Origin: Rathayibacter caricis DSM 15933
GTDB taxonomy: Bacteria > Actinomycetota > Actinomycetes > Actinomycetales > Microbacteriaceae
DNA: 64,000 bases
Assembly (NCBI RefSeq): GCF_003044275.1
Contig: NZ_PZPL01000001.1
Location: forward strand, 2,914,001-2,978,000
Direction: 5' to 3'
Positions 45,747 to 53,690 of this stretch are shown one piece after another (within the stretch, counting starts at the first letter, position 1; every line of letters starts with the position of its first letter). The notes below the pieces were generated by a model. It was not told the DNA's origin. It did no database searches and saw only the letters and a program-made list of their open reading frames with translations. The position numbers and the translations under genes are program-made.

Positions 45747-47456
45747 ATGTCCCCCCACGACGACGCCGCGGGTCGCGCATCCTCCACCTCCTCCTCCCTC
45801 CGGCGGCGGACCATCGTCGGCGGGGCGCTCTCCGGTGCTCTCGCGCTGGGAGCCGCGACGCTTCCCGCCACGGCCGCCTCCGCAGCTCCGATCCGCGGTC
45901 TGCCCGGCGAGATCAGCCGCAAGATCAACGTGCCGACGCAGAACAAGCGCGTGCTCTACGACAACCTCGTCGTCTCCATCGGCGGCGACTCGGCACGGAT
46001 CTTCATCCCGCAGAGCGTGAAGCCGAACCAGACGACCCCGGTGCCGGTCATCTGGTTCATCCACTCGGCGCAGGCCGACCACAACTCGCTGAACAGCGTC
46101 TTCAAGTACCCCGCCGAGCTGGCGGTCGAGAAGGGCGCGATCGCGATCTGCCAGACCCTCGGCGGCACGCTCTGGACGAACGACACGGCGCAGGGCCACC
46201 AGCGCAACGGCTACGCCTACCTGTCCGGCCTGTTCCCGATCCGCGCGAGCTACATGTGGTCGCTGTCGGCCGGCGGAGCGCTCGCCTGCGAGAACTACGG
46301 CTCCAAGGTCATCCCCGGCATCAACGGCCTCTACCTCGTCAACGGCGTCTACGACCTCCGCGACATCCACGACCGCTCGCTCCGCGGCCGGATCTCGATC
46401 GGCGACGCCTTCGGCAGCACCGCGCAGATCGACGCGCACAACCCCAAGCGCCTGCCCTCCTCCGCGTGGGCCGGGACGAACATCCGCGTGGTCGTCTCCG
46501 ATGCCGACCACGTCGACACGAGCGTCCCGCCGACGCTGCACGGCCTCGCTCTCGTCGCCAAGGCGAAGTCGACGGCCAAGGAGGCGAGCGTGCGCTACCA
46601 CACGCTCGGCCACAACCCGCCGTCGTGGGCCAATCAAGACGGCATCGACGCCATCTTCCGCTGGCACGCCGCGCTCGGGACGACCACCCCGCCCACGACG
46701 ACGCCCGTGGCCGTCCCGGCCCCGGTGGCCCGATGGGACTTCGCGCAGACGTCCGGCCCCTTCACCGCCTCCAACGGCGCGTTCCCGCTCTCGCAGATCG
46801 GATCGACCGCGGCGGCGACGATCGCGACCCCCTTCGGCCGCGGGCTCGCCCTCAAGGGCTCCTCGGCCCTCGCGGTGCCGAAGGCCTCGGTCGGCGCGCT
46901 CAACCGTGGCGCGGGCTCCGGCAAGGTCACCGTCGCCGCGTGGGTGCGGCAGAACGACCCGAACACCGGCTGCGTCGCCGGCGTGTGGAGCGACTCCGCG
47001 GGCGCGGCGGGCCGCTCCTACGGCCTCTTCTACGACGTGAGCAGCTATGGTGGCGCGGATCGCGCCTGCTTCTACGTCTCCCGCTCGGGAGGAGCCACGC
47101 CGGGCTACCCGTATCCGCGCGACTACTCCGCGACGAAGACGCTCATGACTCCCGGGGTCTGGCAGCTCCACGTCGGCACCTACGACGGCGCCGTCGCGAC
47201 CAGCTACCTCAACGGTGTCGCCTCCGCGTACCCGTCGTTCACCGACTCCACCGGGGCGACCTACGCGCGGAACCCCTACGCCTTCAGCTCCGGCCTCAAC
47301 CCCCTGCCGGCCGACTTCACCGTCGGCGCGAGCCGGACCGGCGGCGTGCTCGGCAACTTCGCGATCGCGGACGTGGCGCGGCTGCGGGTCTGGGACGTCG
47401 CCCTGACGGCCGCGCAGGTCAAGGCGATCTACACCCAGGAGTCGGCCCTCCTCTGA
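45747..47456 (+). CDS. Secreted (Tat) alpha/beta-hydrolase-like protein with C-terminal LamG-like domain
   Basis: The 569-residue protein opens with a Tat signal: SLRRRTIVGGALSGALALGA and a probable AxA cleavage near ATAASAAP (residues ~40-48). Residues about 60-300 look like an alpha/beta hydrolase: PVIWFIH near the oxyanion position, a nucleophile elbow SLSAGGAL, an Asp in VSDADHVD and a His in TLGHNP. A Thr/Pro linker (TTTPPTTTPV) leads to a concanavalin/LamG-like domain (WDFAQTSG... VTVAAWVRQ... WDVALTAAQVKAIY). It probably acts on an extracellular ester or glycan. The substrate is unknown. GGAAGAG precedes the ATG. Confidence 0.78.
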   Translation: MSPHDDAAGRASSTSSSLRRRTIVGGALSGALALGAATLPATAASAAPIRGLPGEISRKINVPTQNKRVLYDNLVVSIGGDSARIFIPQSVKPNQTTPVPVIWFIHSAQADHNSLNSVFKYPAELAVEKGAIAICQTLGGTLWTNDTAQGHQRNGYAYLSGLFPIRASYMWSLSAGGALACENYGSKVIPGINGLYLVNGVYDLRDIHDRSLRGRISIGDAFGSTAQIDAHNPKRLPSSAWAGTNIRVVVSDADHVDTSVPPTLHGLALVAKAKSTAKEASVRYHTLGHNPPSWANQDGIDAIFRWHAALGTTTPPTTTPVAVPAPVARWDFAQTSGPFTASNGAFPLSQIGSTAAATIATPFGRGLALKGSSALAVPKASVGALNRGAGSGKVTVAAWVRQNDPNTGCVAGVWSDSAGAAGRSYGLFYDVSSYGGADRACFYVSRSGGATPGYPYPRDYSATKTLMTPGVWQLHVGTYDGAVATSYLNGVASAYPSFTDSTGATYARNPYAFSSGLNPLPADFTVGASRTGGVLGNFAIADVARLRVWDVALTAAQVKAIYTQESALL

Positions 47457-47554
47457 GCCGTCCGGCCGACCGGCAGGACCGCTGCAGTGGCGGTCCTGCC
47501 GGTCGCCACGAACGGGGGCCAGGCGGGTCGACCACCCTCCACCAGACTGACTGC

Positions 47555-48298
47555 ATGCCGACTCCGACCGCTCCGCGCGGCCTCATCACGCAGTTCTCCC
47601 TCGTCGACGCCCTGCTCGCCGGTCTCTTCGACGGAGTCGTGACGCGCGCCGAAGTCGACGCCGCCGGCGACTTCGGTCTGGGCTGCGGCGACCGGATGGA
47701 CGGCGAGCTGGTGATCCTCGACGGCGTCCACCGGGTGTTCCGCGGCGACGGCTCGGTCGCGGTGCTCGCACCGGACGACCGCGTGGCCTTCGCCGAGGTC
47801 TCCCGCTTCGAGGCCGATGTCGCGGTCCCTCTGCACGACGTACCGTCGCTGGACGGCCTGCTGGTGGCCGTCCGGAGCCTCGTCGCGAGCCACAACGTCT
47901 TCCTCGGCCTCCGCGTCCGGGGGAGCTTCGACCGCCTGACCCTGCGTCAGCCGATCGCGCAGGTGAAGCCGTACCTCCGTCTCGCCGACGCGATGCACGA
48001 CCAGCGCGAGCTGCACCTCGACCGCGTCGAGGGCACACTGCTCGGCTTCGTCGCGCCGAAGGCGTTCCAGGGCATCAGCGTGGCCGGTCTGCACACCCAC
48101 TTCGTCGACGTCACCGGCACACTCGGCGGCCACGTCCTCGCCGTCTCGGGTCTCGCCGGCACGCTCGAGGTCGAGCAGTACGGCGGCATCACCGTGCGGC
48201 TGCCGGAGTCGGAGGACTACCTCGCCGCGGACCTCGACGAGGACGCGGCGGTCTCGGACGCCGCCATCCGCGCGGTCGAGTCCGATCACGCCCGCTGA
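47555..48298 (+). CDS. Alpha-acetolactate decarboxylase
   Basis: The 247-residue protein matches acetolactate decarboxylase (BudA/AlsD), which converts acetolactate to acetoin. It shows FDGVVTRAEV near the N-terminus, GLGCGDRMDGELVILDG, and the zinc ligands in GLHTHFVDVTGTLGGHVL, with three His. No acetolactate synthase lies next to it. A CAGACT box 6 bases before the ATG suggests a leaderless message. The frame is open far upstream (to 45512), but only this part is coding. Confidence 0.92.
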   Translation: MPTPTAPRGLITQFSLVDALLAGLFDGVVTRAEVDAAGDFGLGCGDRMDGELVILDGVHRVFRGDGSVAVLAPDDRVAFAEVSRFEADVAVPLHDVPSLDGLLVAVRSLVASHNVFLGLRVRGSFDRLTLRQPIAQVKPYLRLADAMHDQRELHLDRVEGTLLGFVAPKAFQGISVAGLHTHFVDVTGTLGGHVLAVSGLAGTLEVEQYGGITVRLPESEDYLAADLDEDAAVSDAAIRAVESDHAR

Positions 48299-48308
48299 CC
48301 GCCGCGCC

Positions 48309-48314
48309 TACCCT
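48309..48314 (+). promoter_or_regulatory. -10 box for a leaderless Nif3-family message
   Basis: TACCCT is followed by GGACCC and the ATG at 48321. There is no ribosome binding site. Confidence 0.5.
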
Positions 48315-48320
48315 GGACCC

Positions 48321-49136
48321 ATGCCCTCCCTTCGCGACGTCCACGCCGTCATCGATCGTCTCTGGCCCGAGGCCGCCGCCGAGAGCTGGGACGCACCCGG
48401 CCTCGTGACCGGTGACCCCGACTCCTCCGTGGAGCGGATCCTGCTCACGGTCGACGTCGTGTCCGACACCGTGCGCGAGGCGGTCGGCGGCGGCTACCAG
48501 CTGCTCGTCGCGCACCACCCGCTCCTCCTGCGCGGCGTGACCTCGATCGCCGAGGACGGCTACAAGGGGAGGCTGCTCGCCGACCTGATCCGCGGCGGCT
48601 GCGCCCTGGTCTCGGCGCACACGAACGCCGACATCGTCGCCGACGGGGTGTCGGACGTGATCGCGACCCGCCTCGGCCTGACGGGAGCCACGCCGATCGT
48701 GCCCGGCGCCGATCCGGCGGTGGGGCTGGGACGCGTGGGCGAACTGCCCGAGGAGGTGACCCTCGGCCGGCTCGCGGCGGCCGTGGCCGATCTGCTGCCC
48801 GCCACCGCCGGGGGAGTGCGCGCCGCCGGAGGGTACGAGACGGCCGTGCGCCGCGTGTCGCTCTGCGGCGGAGCCGGTGACTCCCTCCTGGACGCCCCCG
48901 CCGTGCGGACGAGCGACGTCTACATCACGGCCGACCTCCGGCACCACCCGGCGTCGGAGGCGCGCGAGAAGGCCCTCCACGGCACCGGCCCGGCACTCAT
49001 CGACGTCTCGCACTGGGCGAGCGAGTGGCTCTGGCTCGACGTCGCCGCCGCTGCTCTCCGCGAGGCACTGCCGACCGTCGCGGTCGACGTCAGCGAGACA
49101 CGCACCGATCCGTGGGATTTCGCGATCGTCCACTGA
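48321..49136 (+). CDS. Nif3-like dinuclear metal centre protein
   Basis: The 271-residue protein belongs to the NIF3/YbgI family, hexameric rings with a two-metal site, often mis-named GTP cyclohydrolase I type 2. Metal-binding motifs AHHPLLLRG and SAHTNAD in the N-half and SHWASEW in the C-half are all present. The inserted middle domain seen in Firmicutes members is absent. The biochemical role of the family is still unclear. It is followed after 64 bases by a coiled-coil protein gene, the normal actinobacterial order. Confidence 0.9.
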   Translation: MPSLRDVHAVIDRLWPEAAAESWDAPGLVTGDPDSSVERILLTVDVVSDTVREAVGGGYQLLVAHHPLLLRGVTSIAEDGYKGRLLADLIRGGCALVSAHTNADIVADGVSDVIATRLGLTGATPIVPGADPAVGLGRVGELPEEVTLGRLAAAVADLLPATAGGVRAAGGYETAVRRVSLCGGAGDSLLDAPAVRTSDVYITADLRHHPASEAREKALHGTGPALIDVSHWASEWLWLDVAAAALREALPTVAVDVSETRTDPWDFAIVH

Positions 49137-49200
49137 GCACGGCGCGACACGCGAGAATGGACCCGGCACGACCTCCTGTGCCGGGAACGAGGACCGCGAC

Positions 49201-49938
49201 GTGAAAGCCAGCCCCGCCGACCAGCGCGAGCTACTGACCCTGCAGACTCTCGACACGCGAGGCGCGCAGCTGCGCCACGCGATCGCCACGCTGCCGCAGA
49301 TCGCGAAGATCCAGGCCCTGCAGGCGCGCAACAACGAGACCCGCCGAACCCTCGCCGAGCGTCTCGGTCGTCTCGAGGACGTCCGCACCGAACTGGGCCG
49401 GATCGAGTCCGACGTCGGCGTGGTCGAGAAGCGGCTCGCCCGCGACCGCGACCGCCTGCAGACCGCCTCGTCGGCGAAGGACATCGCCGCTCTCGAGGGC
49501 GAGATCACTTCGCTGGTGAAGCGACGCGGCGACCTCGAGGACATCGAGCTGACCCTGATGGAGCGCATCGAGGGCATCGACGCCGAGGTCGCCGCCGCTC
49601 AGGCTGAGCGCGACGAGGTCGTCGCCGCACTCGACACCCTCGCCGAGGAGAAGGACGCCCAGGCCGAGAAGCTGGCGGGCAAGCAGGACGCGCTCGCCCG
49701 CGACCGCGCCGCGCTCGTCGAGAAGATCCCCGTCGACCTCGTCGAGCTCTACGAGACGCAGCGCGCCCGCTACGGGGTCGGAGCCGCCCTCCTGCGCGGC
49801 AAGGTGTCCGAGGGCAGCGGAGTCGCTCTGACCGAGTCCGATCTGTCGTGGATCCGCGCGAGCGCTCCCGACGACGTCGTGCTCTGCCCGGACAGCGGCT
49901 GCATCCTCGTCCGCGGGGACGAGTCGACGCTCGCCTGA
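49201..49938 (+). CDS. Coiled-coil protein of the C4-zinc-ribbon (CT398-like) family, ribbon degenerate
   Basis: The 245-residue protein is mainly a long antiparallel coiled coil (residues ~10-190), rich in Glu, Ala, Leu and Arg. The end should carry a CxxC...CxxC ribbon, as in other members placed after Nif3-family genes. Here the first pair is replaced by GSGVALTESDL, and the second half reads VVLCPDSGCILVRG, leaving two Cys. It cannot hold zinc in the normal way. The start is a GTG at 49201. The RNase P RNA gene begins about 20 bases after its stop. Family function is unknown. Confidence 0.82.
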   Translation: MKASPADQRELLTLQTLDTRGAQLRHAIATLPQIAKIQALQARNNETRRTLAERLGRLEDVRTELGRIESDVGVVEKRLARDRDRLQTASSAKDIAALEGEITSLVKRRGDLEDIELTLMERIEGIDAEVAAAQAERDEVVAALDTLAEEKDAQAEKLAGKQDALARDRAALVEKIPVDLVELYETQRARYGVGAALLRGKVSEGSGVALTESDLSWIRASAPDDVVLCPDSGCILVRGDESTLA

Positions 49939-49959
49939 GCCCGGCCTACACTGGACGGG

Positions 49960-50338
49960 CGAACGGGTCGGCAAGACGGCCGCGTCGCCGGAGCGAGAGC
50001 GCCGGCGCCGAGGAACGTCCGGGCTCCGCAGAGCAGGGCGGTGGGCAACACCCACCCGGGGCGACCCGCGAGACAGTGCCACAGAGAACAGACCGCCACG
50101 GGCCCCGGCCCGCGGTAAGGGTGAAACGGTGGTGTAAGAGACCACCAGGGGCCGGAGTGATCCGGTCCGCTCGGTAAACCTCGCCCGGAGCAAGGTCAGA
50201 CAGAGGACGATGCGGCTGCTCGTCGGGTCCTCGGGTAGACCGCTGGAGGGTCGCGGCGACGCGACTCCGAGAGAGATGGCCGTCCAGCGCCCGCCGAGAG
50301 GCGCGGCGTGAACAGAACCCGGCGTATCAGCCGGCCCC
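49960..50338 (+). ncRNA. rnpB: RNase P RNA (bacterial type A)
   Basis: Conserved catalytic-core segments appear in order: GAGGAACGTCCGGGCTCC (CR I), GCCACAGAGAACAGACCGCC, GGTAAGGGTGAAACGGTGG, and ACAGAACCCGGCGTAT (CR V). GGGTCGGC near 49965 pairs with GCCGGCCC near 50330 as P1. A TACACT box at 49947-49952 places transcription start near 49960. It matures tRNA 5' ends with RnpA. Ends are accurate to a few bases. Confidence 0.95.
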
Positions 50339-50344
50339 TTCGCA

Positions 50345-50381
50345 CGAAGACCCCGCAGCATCCGGTGCTGCGGGGTCTTCG
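50345..50381. terminator. Terminator between rnpB and ppgK
   Basis: Perfect 16 bp arms CGAAGACCCCGCAGCA and TGCTGCGGGGTCTTCG with a 5-base loop lie between convergent genes. Confidence 0.88.
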
Positions 50382-50399
50382 ACGTTCGAGGCGGGACGC

Positions 50400-51164
50400 T
50401 CAGGAGTGGACGCCGCCTCCGGCGAGTGCGGCAGCCCCGAGGATCCCCGCGTTGTTGCGGAGTTCTGCAGGCACGATGGGGGTCCGGAGGTCCAGCAGCG
50501 GCAGGAACTCCTTGTAGTGCTTCGAGATGCCGCCGCCGACGATGAAGAGGTCGGGCCAGAGAAGCGCCTCGAGGTGGGAGTAGTAGCGCTGGAGCCGCTT
50601 CGCCCAGTGCTTGTAGTCGAGGTCCTCGCGCTCCTTGGCGGCGAAGGACGCCTTCTTCTCGTAGTCGCCGCCGTGGATCTCGAGGTGGCCCAGCTCGGCG
50701 TTGGGGATGAGCACGCCGTTGTAGATCTGAGCGGTGCCGATGCCGGTGCCGAGGGTGGTCATCAGCACGAGCCCCGGCTTGTCCTTCGCCGCGCCGAACC
50801 GCGCCTCGGCGTAGCCGGCAGCGTCGGCGTCGTTCACGAAGAAGATGTCGCGGCCGATCGCGTCCTCGAACAGCTTCTCGGCCTCGAGGCCGATCCACTC
50901 GTCCGAGACGTTGGCCGCGGACATCGTCCTGCCGTGCACGACGGCGGCCGGGAAGCAGATGCCCACCGGGGTGTCGGCAGCCACGTCCGGAAGGGCGTCG
51001 ATGATCTGCGTGACGACGGCGATGATGTCCTTCGGCCGTCCGCCCTCGGGGGTCGCGAGCTTCACGCGCTCGCTGAGGAGGGCGCCTGCATCGAGGTCGA
51101 CGAACGCGCCCTTGATCCCGGTCCCACCGATGTCGATGCCGATGGCCGTCGTCGATGAAGTCAT
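50400..51164 (-). CDS. ppgK: Polyphosphate glucokinase
   Basis: The 254-residue ROK-family kinase phosphorylates glucose with polyphosphate or ATP. The phosphate motif GIDIGGTGIKGAF is at the N-terminus, FVNDADAAGYAEARFG holds the catalytic Asp, and TTLGTGIGTAQI is the second phosphate loop. The PpgK-specific lack of the ROK zinc motif (CxCGxxGC) fits. Two starts are possible, 51173 and 51164. The second is preferred because TAGCAT lies exactly 7 bases before it, giving a leaderless message. Confidence 0.93.
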   Translation of the reverse strand: MTSSTTAIGIDIGGTGIKGAFVDLDAGALLSERVKLATPEGGRPKDIIAVVTQIIDALPDVAADTPVGICFPAAVVHGRTMSAANVSDEWIGLEAEKLFEDAIGRDIFFVNDADAAGYAEARFGAAKDKPGLVLMTTLGTGIGTAQIYNGVLIPNAELGHLEIHGGDYEKKASFAAKEREDLDYKHWAKRLQRYYSHLEALLWPDLFIVGGGISKHYKEFLPLLDLRTPIVPAELRNNAGILGAAALAGGGVHS

Positions 51165-51171
51165 ACCGGTC

Positions 51172-51177
51172 ATGCTA
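51172..51177 (-). promoter_or_regulatory. -10 box for a leaderless ppgK message
   Basis: On the minus strand TAGCAT is followed by 7 bases and the ATG at 51164. Confidence 0.5.
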
Positions 51178-51213
51178 GCGAAGCGCGCCCGACGGCTCCC
51201 CGGCGACCGAGCG

Positions 51214-51219
51214 TAGGAT
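51214..51219 (+). promoter_or_regulatory. -10 box for a leaderless small-protein message
   Basis: TAGGAT is followed by 7 bases and the ATG at 51227. Together with the ppgK box it forms a compact divergent pair of leaderless promoters. Confidence 0.5.
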
Positions 51220-51226
51220 CGGCGCC

Positions 51227-51415
51227 ATGGCTGACGGCGACGAGACCTCCTGGTGGTACAACTCCAAGACCGGTGCGGTGGAGCAGGGGTACCAGTCCCC
51301 GTCCGTCGACCGCGTCGGACCCTTCTCCTCCCGCGAGGAGGCGGCGGCGGCTCCGGAGCGACTCCGCGAGAACAGCCGGAAGTGGGCCGAGGAGGAGGCC
51401 GCGGAGGACCGCTGA
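51227..51415 (+). CDS. Small conserved-type protein, 62 aa (WYN-TG-VE pattern)
   Basis: The 62-residue protein has an N-terminal SWWYNSKTGAVEQGYQ motif, then DRVGPFSSREEAAAAPERLR and an acidic helical end. Short actinobacterial proteins with a WYN..TG.VE..  beginning and a GP(F/Y).(T/S)REEA middle are familiar to me as uncharacterised proteins, and the middle resembles a SPOR-like element. It is probably leaderless and divergent from ppgK. Its stop lies 6 bases from the end of convergent panB. Function is unknown. Confidence 0.75.
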   Translation: MADGDETSWWYNSKTGAVEQGYQSPSVDRVGPFSSREEAAAAPERLRENSRKWAEEEAAEDR

Positions 51416-51421
51416 GCCCGG

Positions 51422-52234
51422 CTACTCGTAGCTGTGCTCGGGGCCGGGGTACTCCCCGGACTCGACGTCCTCACGGTAGGCGGTGACCGCCCCGGTGAGC
51501 ACGCCCCGCAGGTCGGCGTACTGCTTGACGAAGCGGGGGACGCGGCCGGTGGTGAAGCCGGCGAAGTCCGTCCAGACGAGCAGCTGACCGTCCACGTGCG
51601 GTCCGGCACCCACTCCGATCGTCGGGATGCGGAGCTCCTCGGTGACCCGGCGGGCCGCCTCGCTCGGCACCATCTCGAGCACGACAGCGAACGCGCCGGC
51701 CTCCTCCACCGCGCGAGCGTCGGCGAGCAGCTGCTCGAGGCCCTCGCCTCGCCCCTGCACGATGTGGCCGCCCAGTCCGTGCTCGCTCTGCGGAGTGAAG
51801 CCGATGTGCGCCATCACGGGGATGCCCGCGTCGACGATCCGGCGGATCTGCTCGGCCGAGCGCACCCCGCCCTCGAGCTTGACCGCGTGGGCATGCGTCT
51901 CCTTCATGAAGCGGAACGCCGTGTGCAGTGCGTCGTCCGGGCCCGACTCGTAGGAGCCGAACGGCATGTCGGCGACGACGAAGGCCCGCTCCACCGCTCC
52001 GGCGACCGCACGCGCGAAGGGGATCAGCTCGTCGACCGTGACCGGGAGGGTCGTGTCGTAGCCGAGCACGTTGTTGCCGGCGGAGTCGCCCACCAGGAGG
52101 AAGTCGATGCCCGCCTCGTCGAAGATCCGCGCGGTGAGCTGGTCGTAGCTCGTCAGACCCGTGATCCGGACACCGGAGTCCTTCGCGTTCTGGAAGTGGC
52201 GGGTTCGAACGCGTTTCACGGGCTGCGCTGACAT
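51422..52234 (-). CDS. panB: 3-Methyl-2-oxobutanoate hydroxymethyltransferase
   Basis: The 270-residue TIM-barrel enzyme makes ketopantoate from 2-oxoisovalerate and methylenetetrahydrofolate in pantothenate synthesis. The motifs [49 protein letters not shown] and IPTIGVGAG are present. The start at 52234 is chosen over an ATG at 52264 because TAGACT lies exactly 7 bases before it and the extra residues are unlike the family. panC and panD are not nearby. Confidence 0.94.
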   Translation of the reverse strand: MSAQPVKRVRTRHFQNAKDSGVRITGLTSYDQLTARIFDEAGIDFLLVGDSAGNNVLGYDTTLPVTVDELIPFARAVAGAVERAFVVADMPFGSYESGPDDALHTAFRFMKETHAHAVKLEGGVRSAEQIRRIVDAGIPVMAHIGFTPQSEHGLGGHIVQGRGEGLEQLLADARAVEEAGAFAVVLEMVPSEAARRVTEELRIPTIGVGAGPHVDGQLLVWTDFAGFTTGRVPRFVKQYADLRGVLTGAVTAYREDVESGEYPGPEHSYE

Positions 52235-52241
52235 GCGCGCC

Positions 52242-52247
52242 AGTCTA
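52242..52247 (-). promoter_or_regulatory. -10 box for a leaderless panB message
   Basis: On the minus strand TAGACT is followed by GGCGCGC and the ATG at 52234. Confidence 0.5.
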
Positions 52248-52340
52248 CCGGCGGGGCGGCGCACGGCCCGGGCCCCTGCGCACCGCCCCGCGGACGGTGA
52301 GCGGAGCCACTAGCCTTAGAGCCGAGCAGGAAGGGCCTCG

Positions 52341-53678
52341 ATGGACAAGCAAAGGGACTTCGTTCTTCGCACCATTGAAGAGCGAGGGATCAAATTCGTT
52401 CGCCTCTGGTTCACGGACGTCGTCGGCACTCTGAAGTCGGTCGCGATCGCGCCGGCGGAGGTCGAGGGGGCGTTCGCCGAGGGCCTCGGTTTCGACGGAT
52501 CGGCCATCGAGGGTCTGACCCGCTCGTTCGAGGCCGACGTGCTCGCGCACCCGGATCCGTCGACCTTCCAGATCCTCCCGTGGCGCGGCGAGATCGATCC
52601 GACCGCGCGCATGTTCTGCGACATCACGACTCCCGACGGCCAGCCCGCCGTCGCCGACCCGCGCAACGTGCTGAAGCGGACGCTCGCCAAGGCCGCCGAG
52701 CGAGGGTTCACGTTCTACACGCACCCCGAGATCGAGTTCTACCTGTTGAAGTCGTCGACCTTCGGCGCGGAGGGCCCCGAGCCCGTCGACTCCGCCGGCT
52801 ACTTCGACAACGTCCCCGGTGGCACCGCGCACGACTTCCGCCGCCGGTCGGTGCGGATGCTCGAGGACCTCGGGATCTCGGTCGAGTTCAGCCACCACGA
52901 GGCGGGGCCCGGCCAGAACGAGATCGACCTGCGCTACGCGGACGCCCTCACGACCGCCGACAACATCATGACGTTCCGCACGGTCATCAAGGAGGTGGCG
53001 ATCGAGCAGGGCGTCTACGCGACCTTCATGCCCAAGCCCCTCTCCGGCCACCCCGGATCGGGCATGCACACCCACCTCTCGCTCTTCGAGGGCGACGTCA
53101 ACGTGTTCTACGAGCAGGGCGCGCAGTACCAGCTGTCGAAGCTGGGGCGTCAGTTCATCGCGGGACTGCTCAAGCACGCCCCCGAGATCACGGCGGTCAC
53201 CAACCAGTTCGTGAACTCCTACAAGCGACTCTGGGGCGGCGACGAGGCCCCCAGCTACGTCTCGTGGGGCCACAACAACCGCTCCGCTCTCGTGCGCGTG
53301 CCGCTGTACAAGCCGAACAAGGGCCAGTCCTCGCGCATCGAGTACCGCGCTCTCGACTCGGCCGCCAACCCCTACCTCGCCTACTCGCTGCTGCTGGCCG
53401 CGGGACTCAAGGGCATCGAGGAGGGCTACGAGCTCCCCGCCGAGGCCGAGGACAACGTCTGGTCGCTCACCGACGCCGAGCGCCGCGCCCTCGGCTACAG
53501 CCCGCTGCCGGCGAGCCTCGACCGCGCCATCTCGCTGATGGAGGAGTCGGAGCTGGTCGCCGAGACGCTCGGCGAGCAGGTGTTCAACTTCGTGCTGCTC
53601 AACAAGCGGAAGGACTGGGCCGAGTACCGCGCCCAGGTCACTCCGTACGAGCTGCGCAGCAACCTCGAGATGCTCTGA
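52341..53678 (+). CDS. glnA2: Glutamine synthetase, GlnA2-type
   Basis: The 445-residue type I synthetase joins glutamate and ammonia with ATP. Family motifs are DGSAIEGLTRS (the GFDGSS-type loop), EIEFYLL, SHHEAGPGQNEID, GSGMHTHLSL and SSRIEYR. The region that holds the adenylylated Tyr in GlnA1 (NLYDLPPEE) reads EDNVWSLTDAE here, so it lacks the regulatory Tyr and is of the non-adenylylated GlnA2 class. TAGCCT (52311-52316) and AGGAAGG before the ATG make a short normal leader. glnE follows after 12 bases. Confidence 0.94.
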   Translation: MDKQRDFVLRTIEERGIKFVRLWFTDVVGTLKSVAIAPAEVEGAFAEGLGFDGSAIEGLTRSFEADVLAHPDPSTFQILPWRGEIDPTARMFCDITTPDGQPAVADPRNVLKRTLAKAAERGFTFYTHPEIEFYLLKSSTFGAEGPEPVDSAGYFDNVPGGTAHDFRRRSVRMLEDLGISVEFSHHEAGPGQNEIDLRYADALTTADNIMTFRTVIKEVAIEQGVYATFMPKPLSGHPGSGMHTHLSLFEGDVNVFYEQGAQYQLSKLGRQFIAGLLKHAPEITAVTNQFVNSYKRLWGGDEAPSYVSWGHNNRSALVRVPLYKPNKGQSSRIEYRALDSAANPYLAYSLLLAAGLKGIEEGYELPAEAEDNVWSLTDAERRALGYSPLPASLDRAISLMEESELVAETLGEQVFNFVLLNKRKDWAEYRAQVTPYELRSNLEML

Positions 53679-53690
53679 TCCGCTCGTCGC

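Noticed and set aside
45512..48298. Plus-strand frame of 928 codons from tRNA-Ala to the end of acetolactate decarboxylase
   Set aside because: Only the last 247 codons are coding. The rest is out of frame with the secreted hydrolase and begins inside the tRNA.
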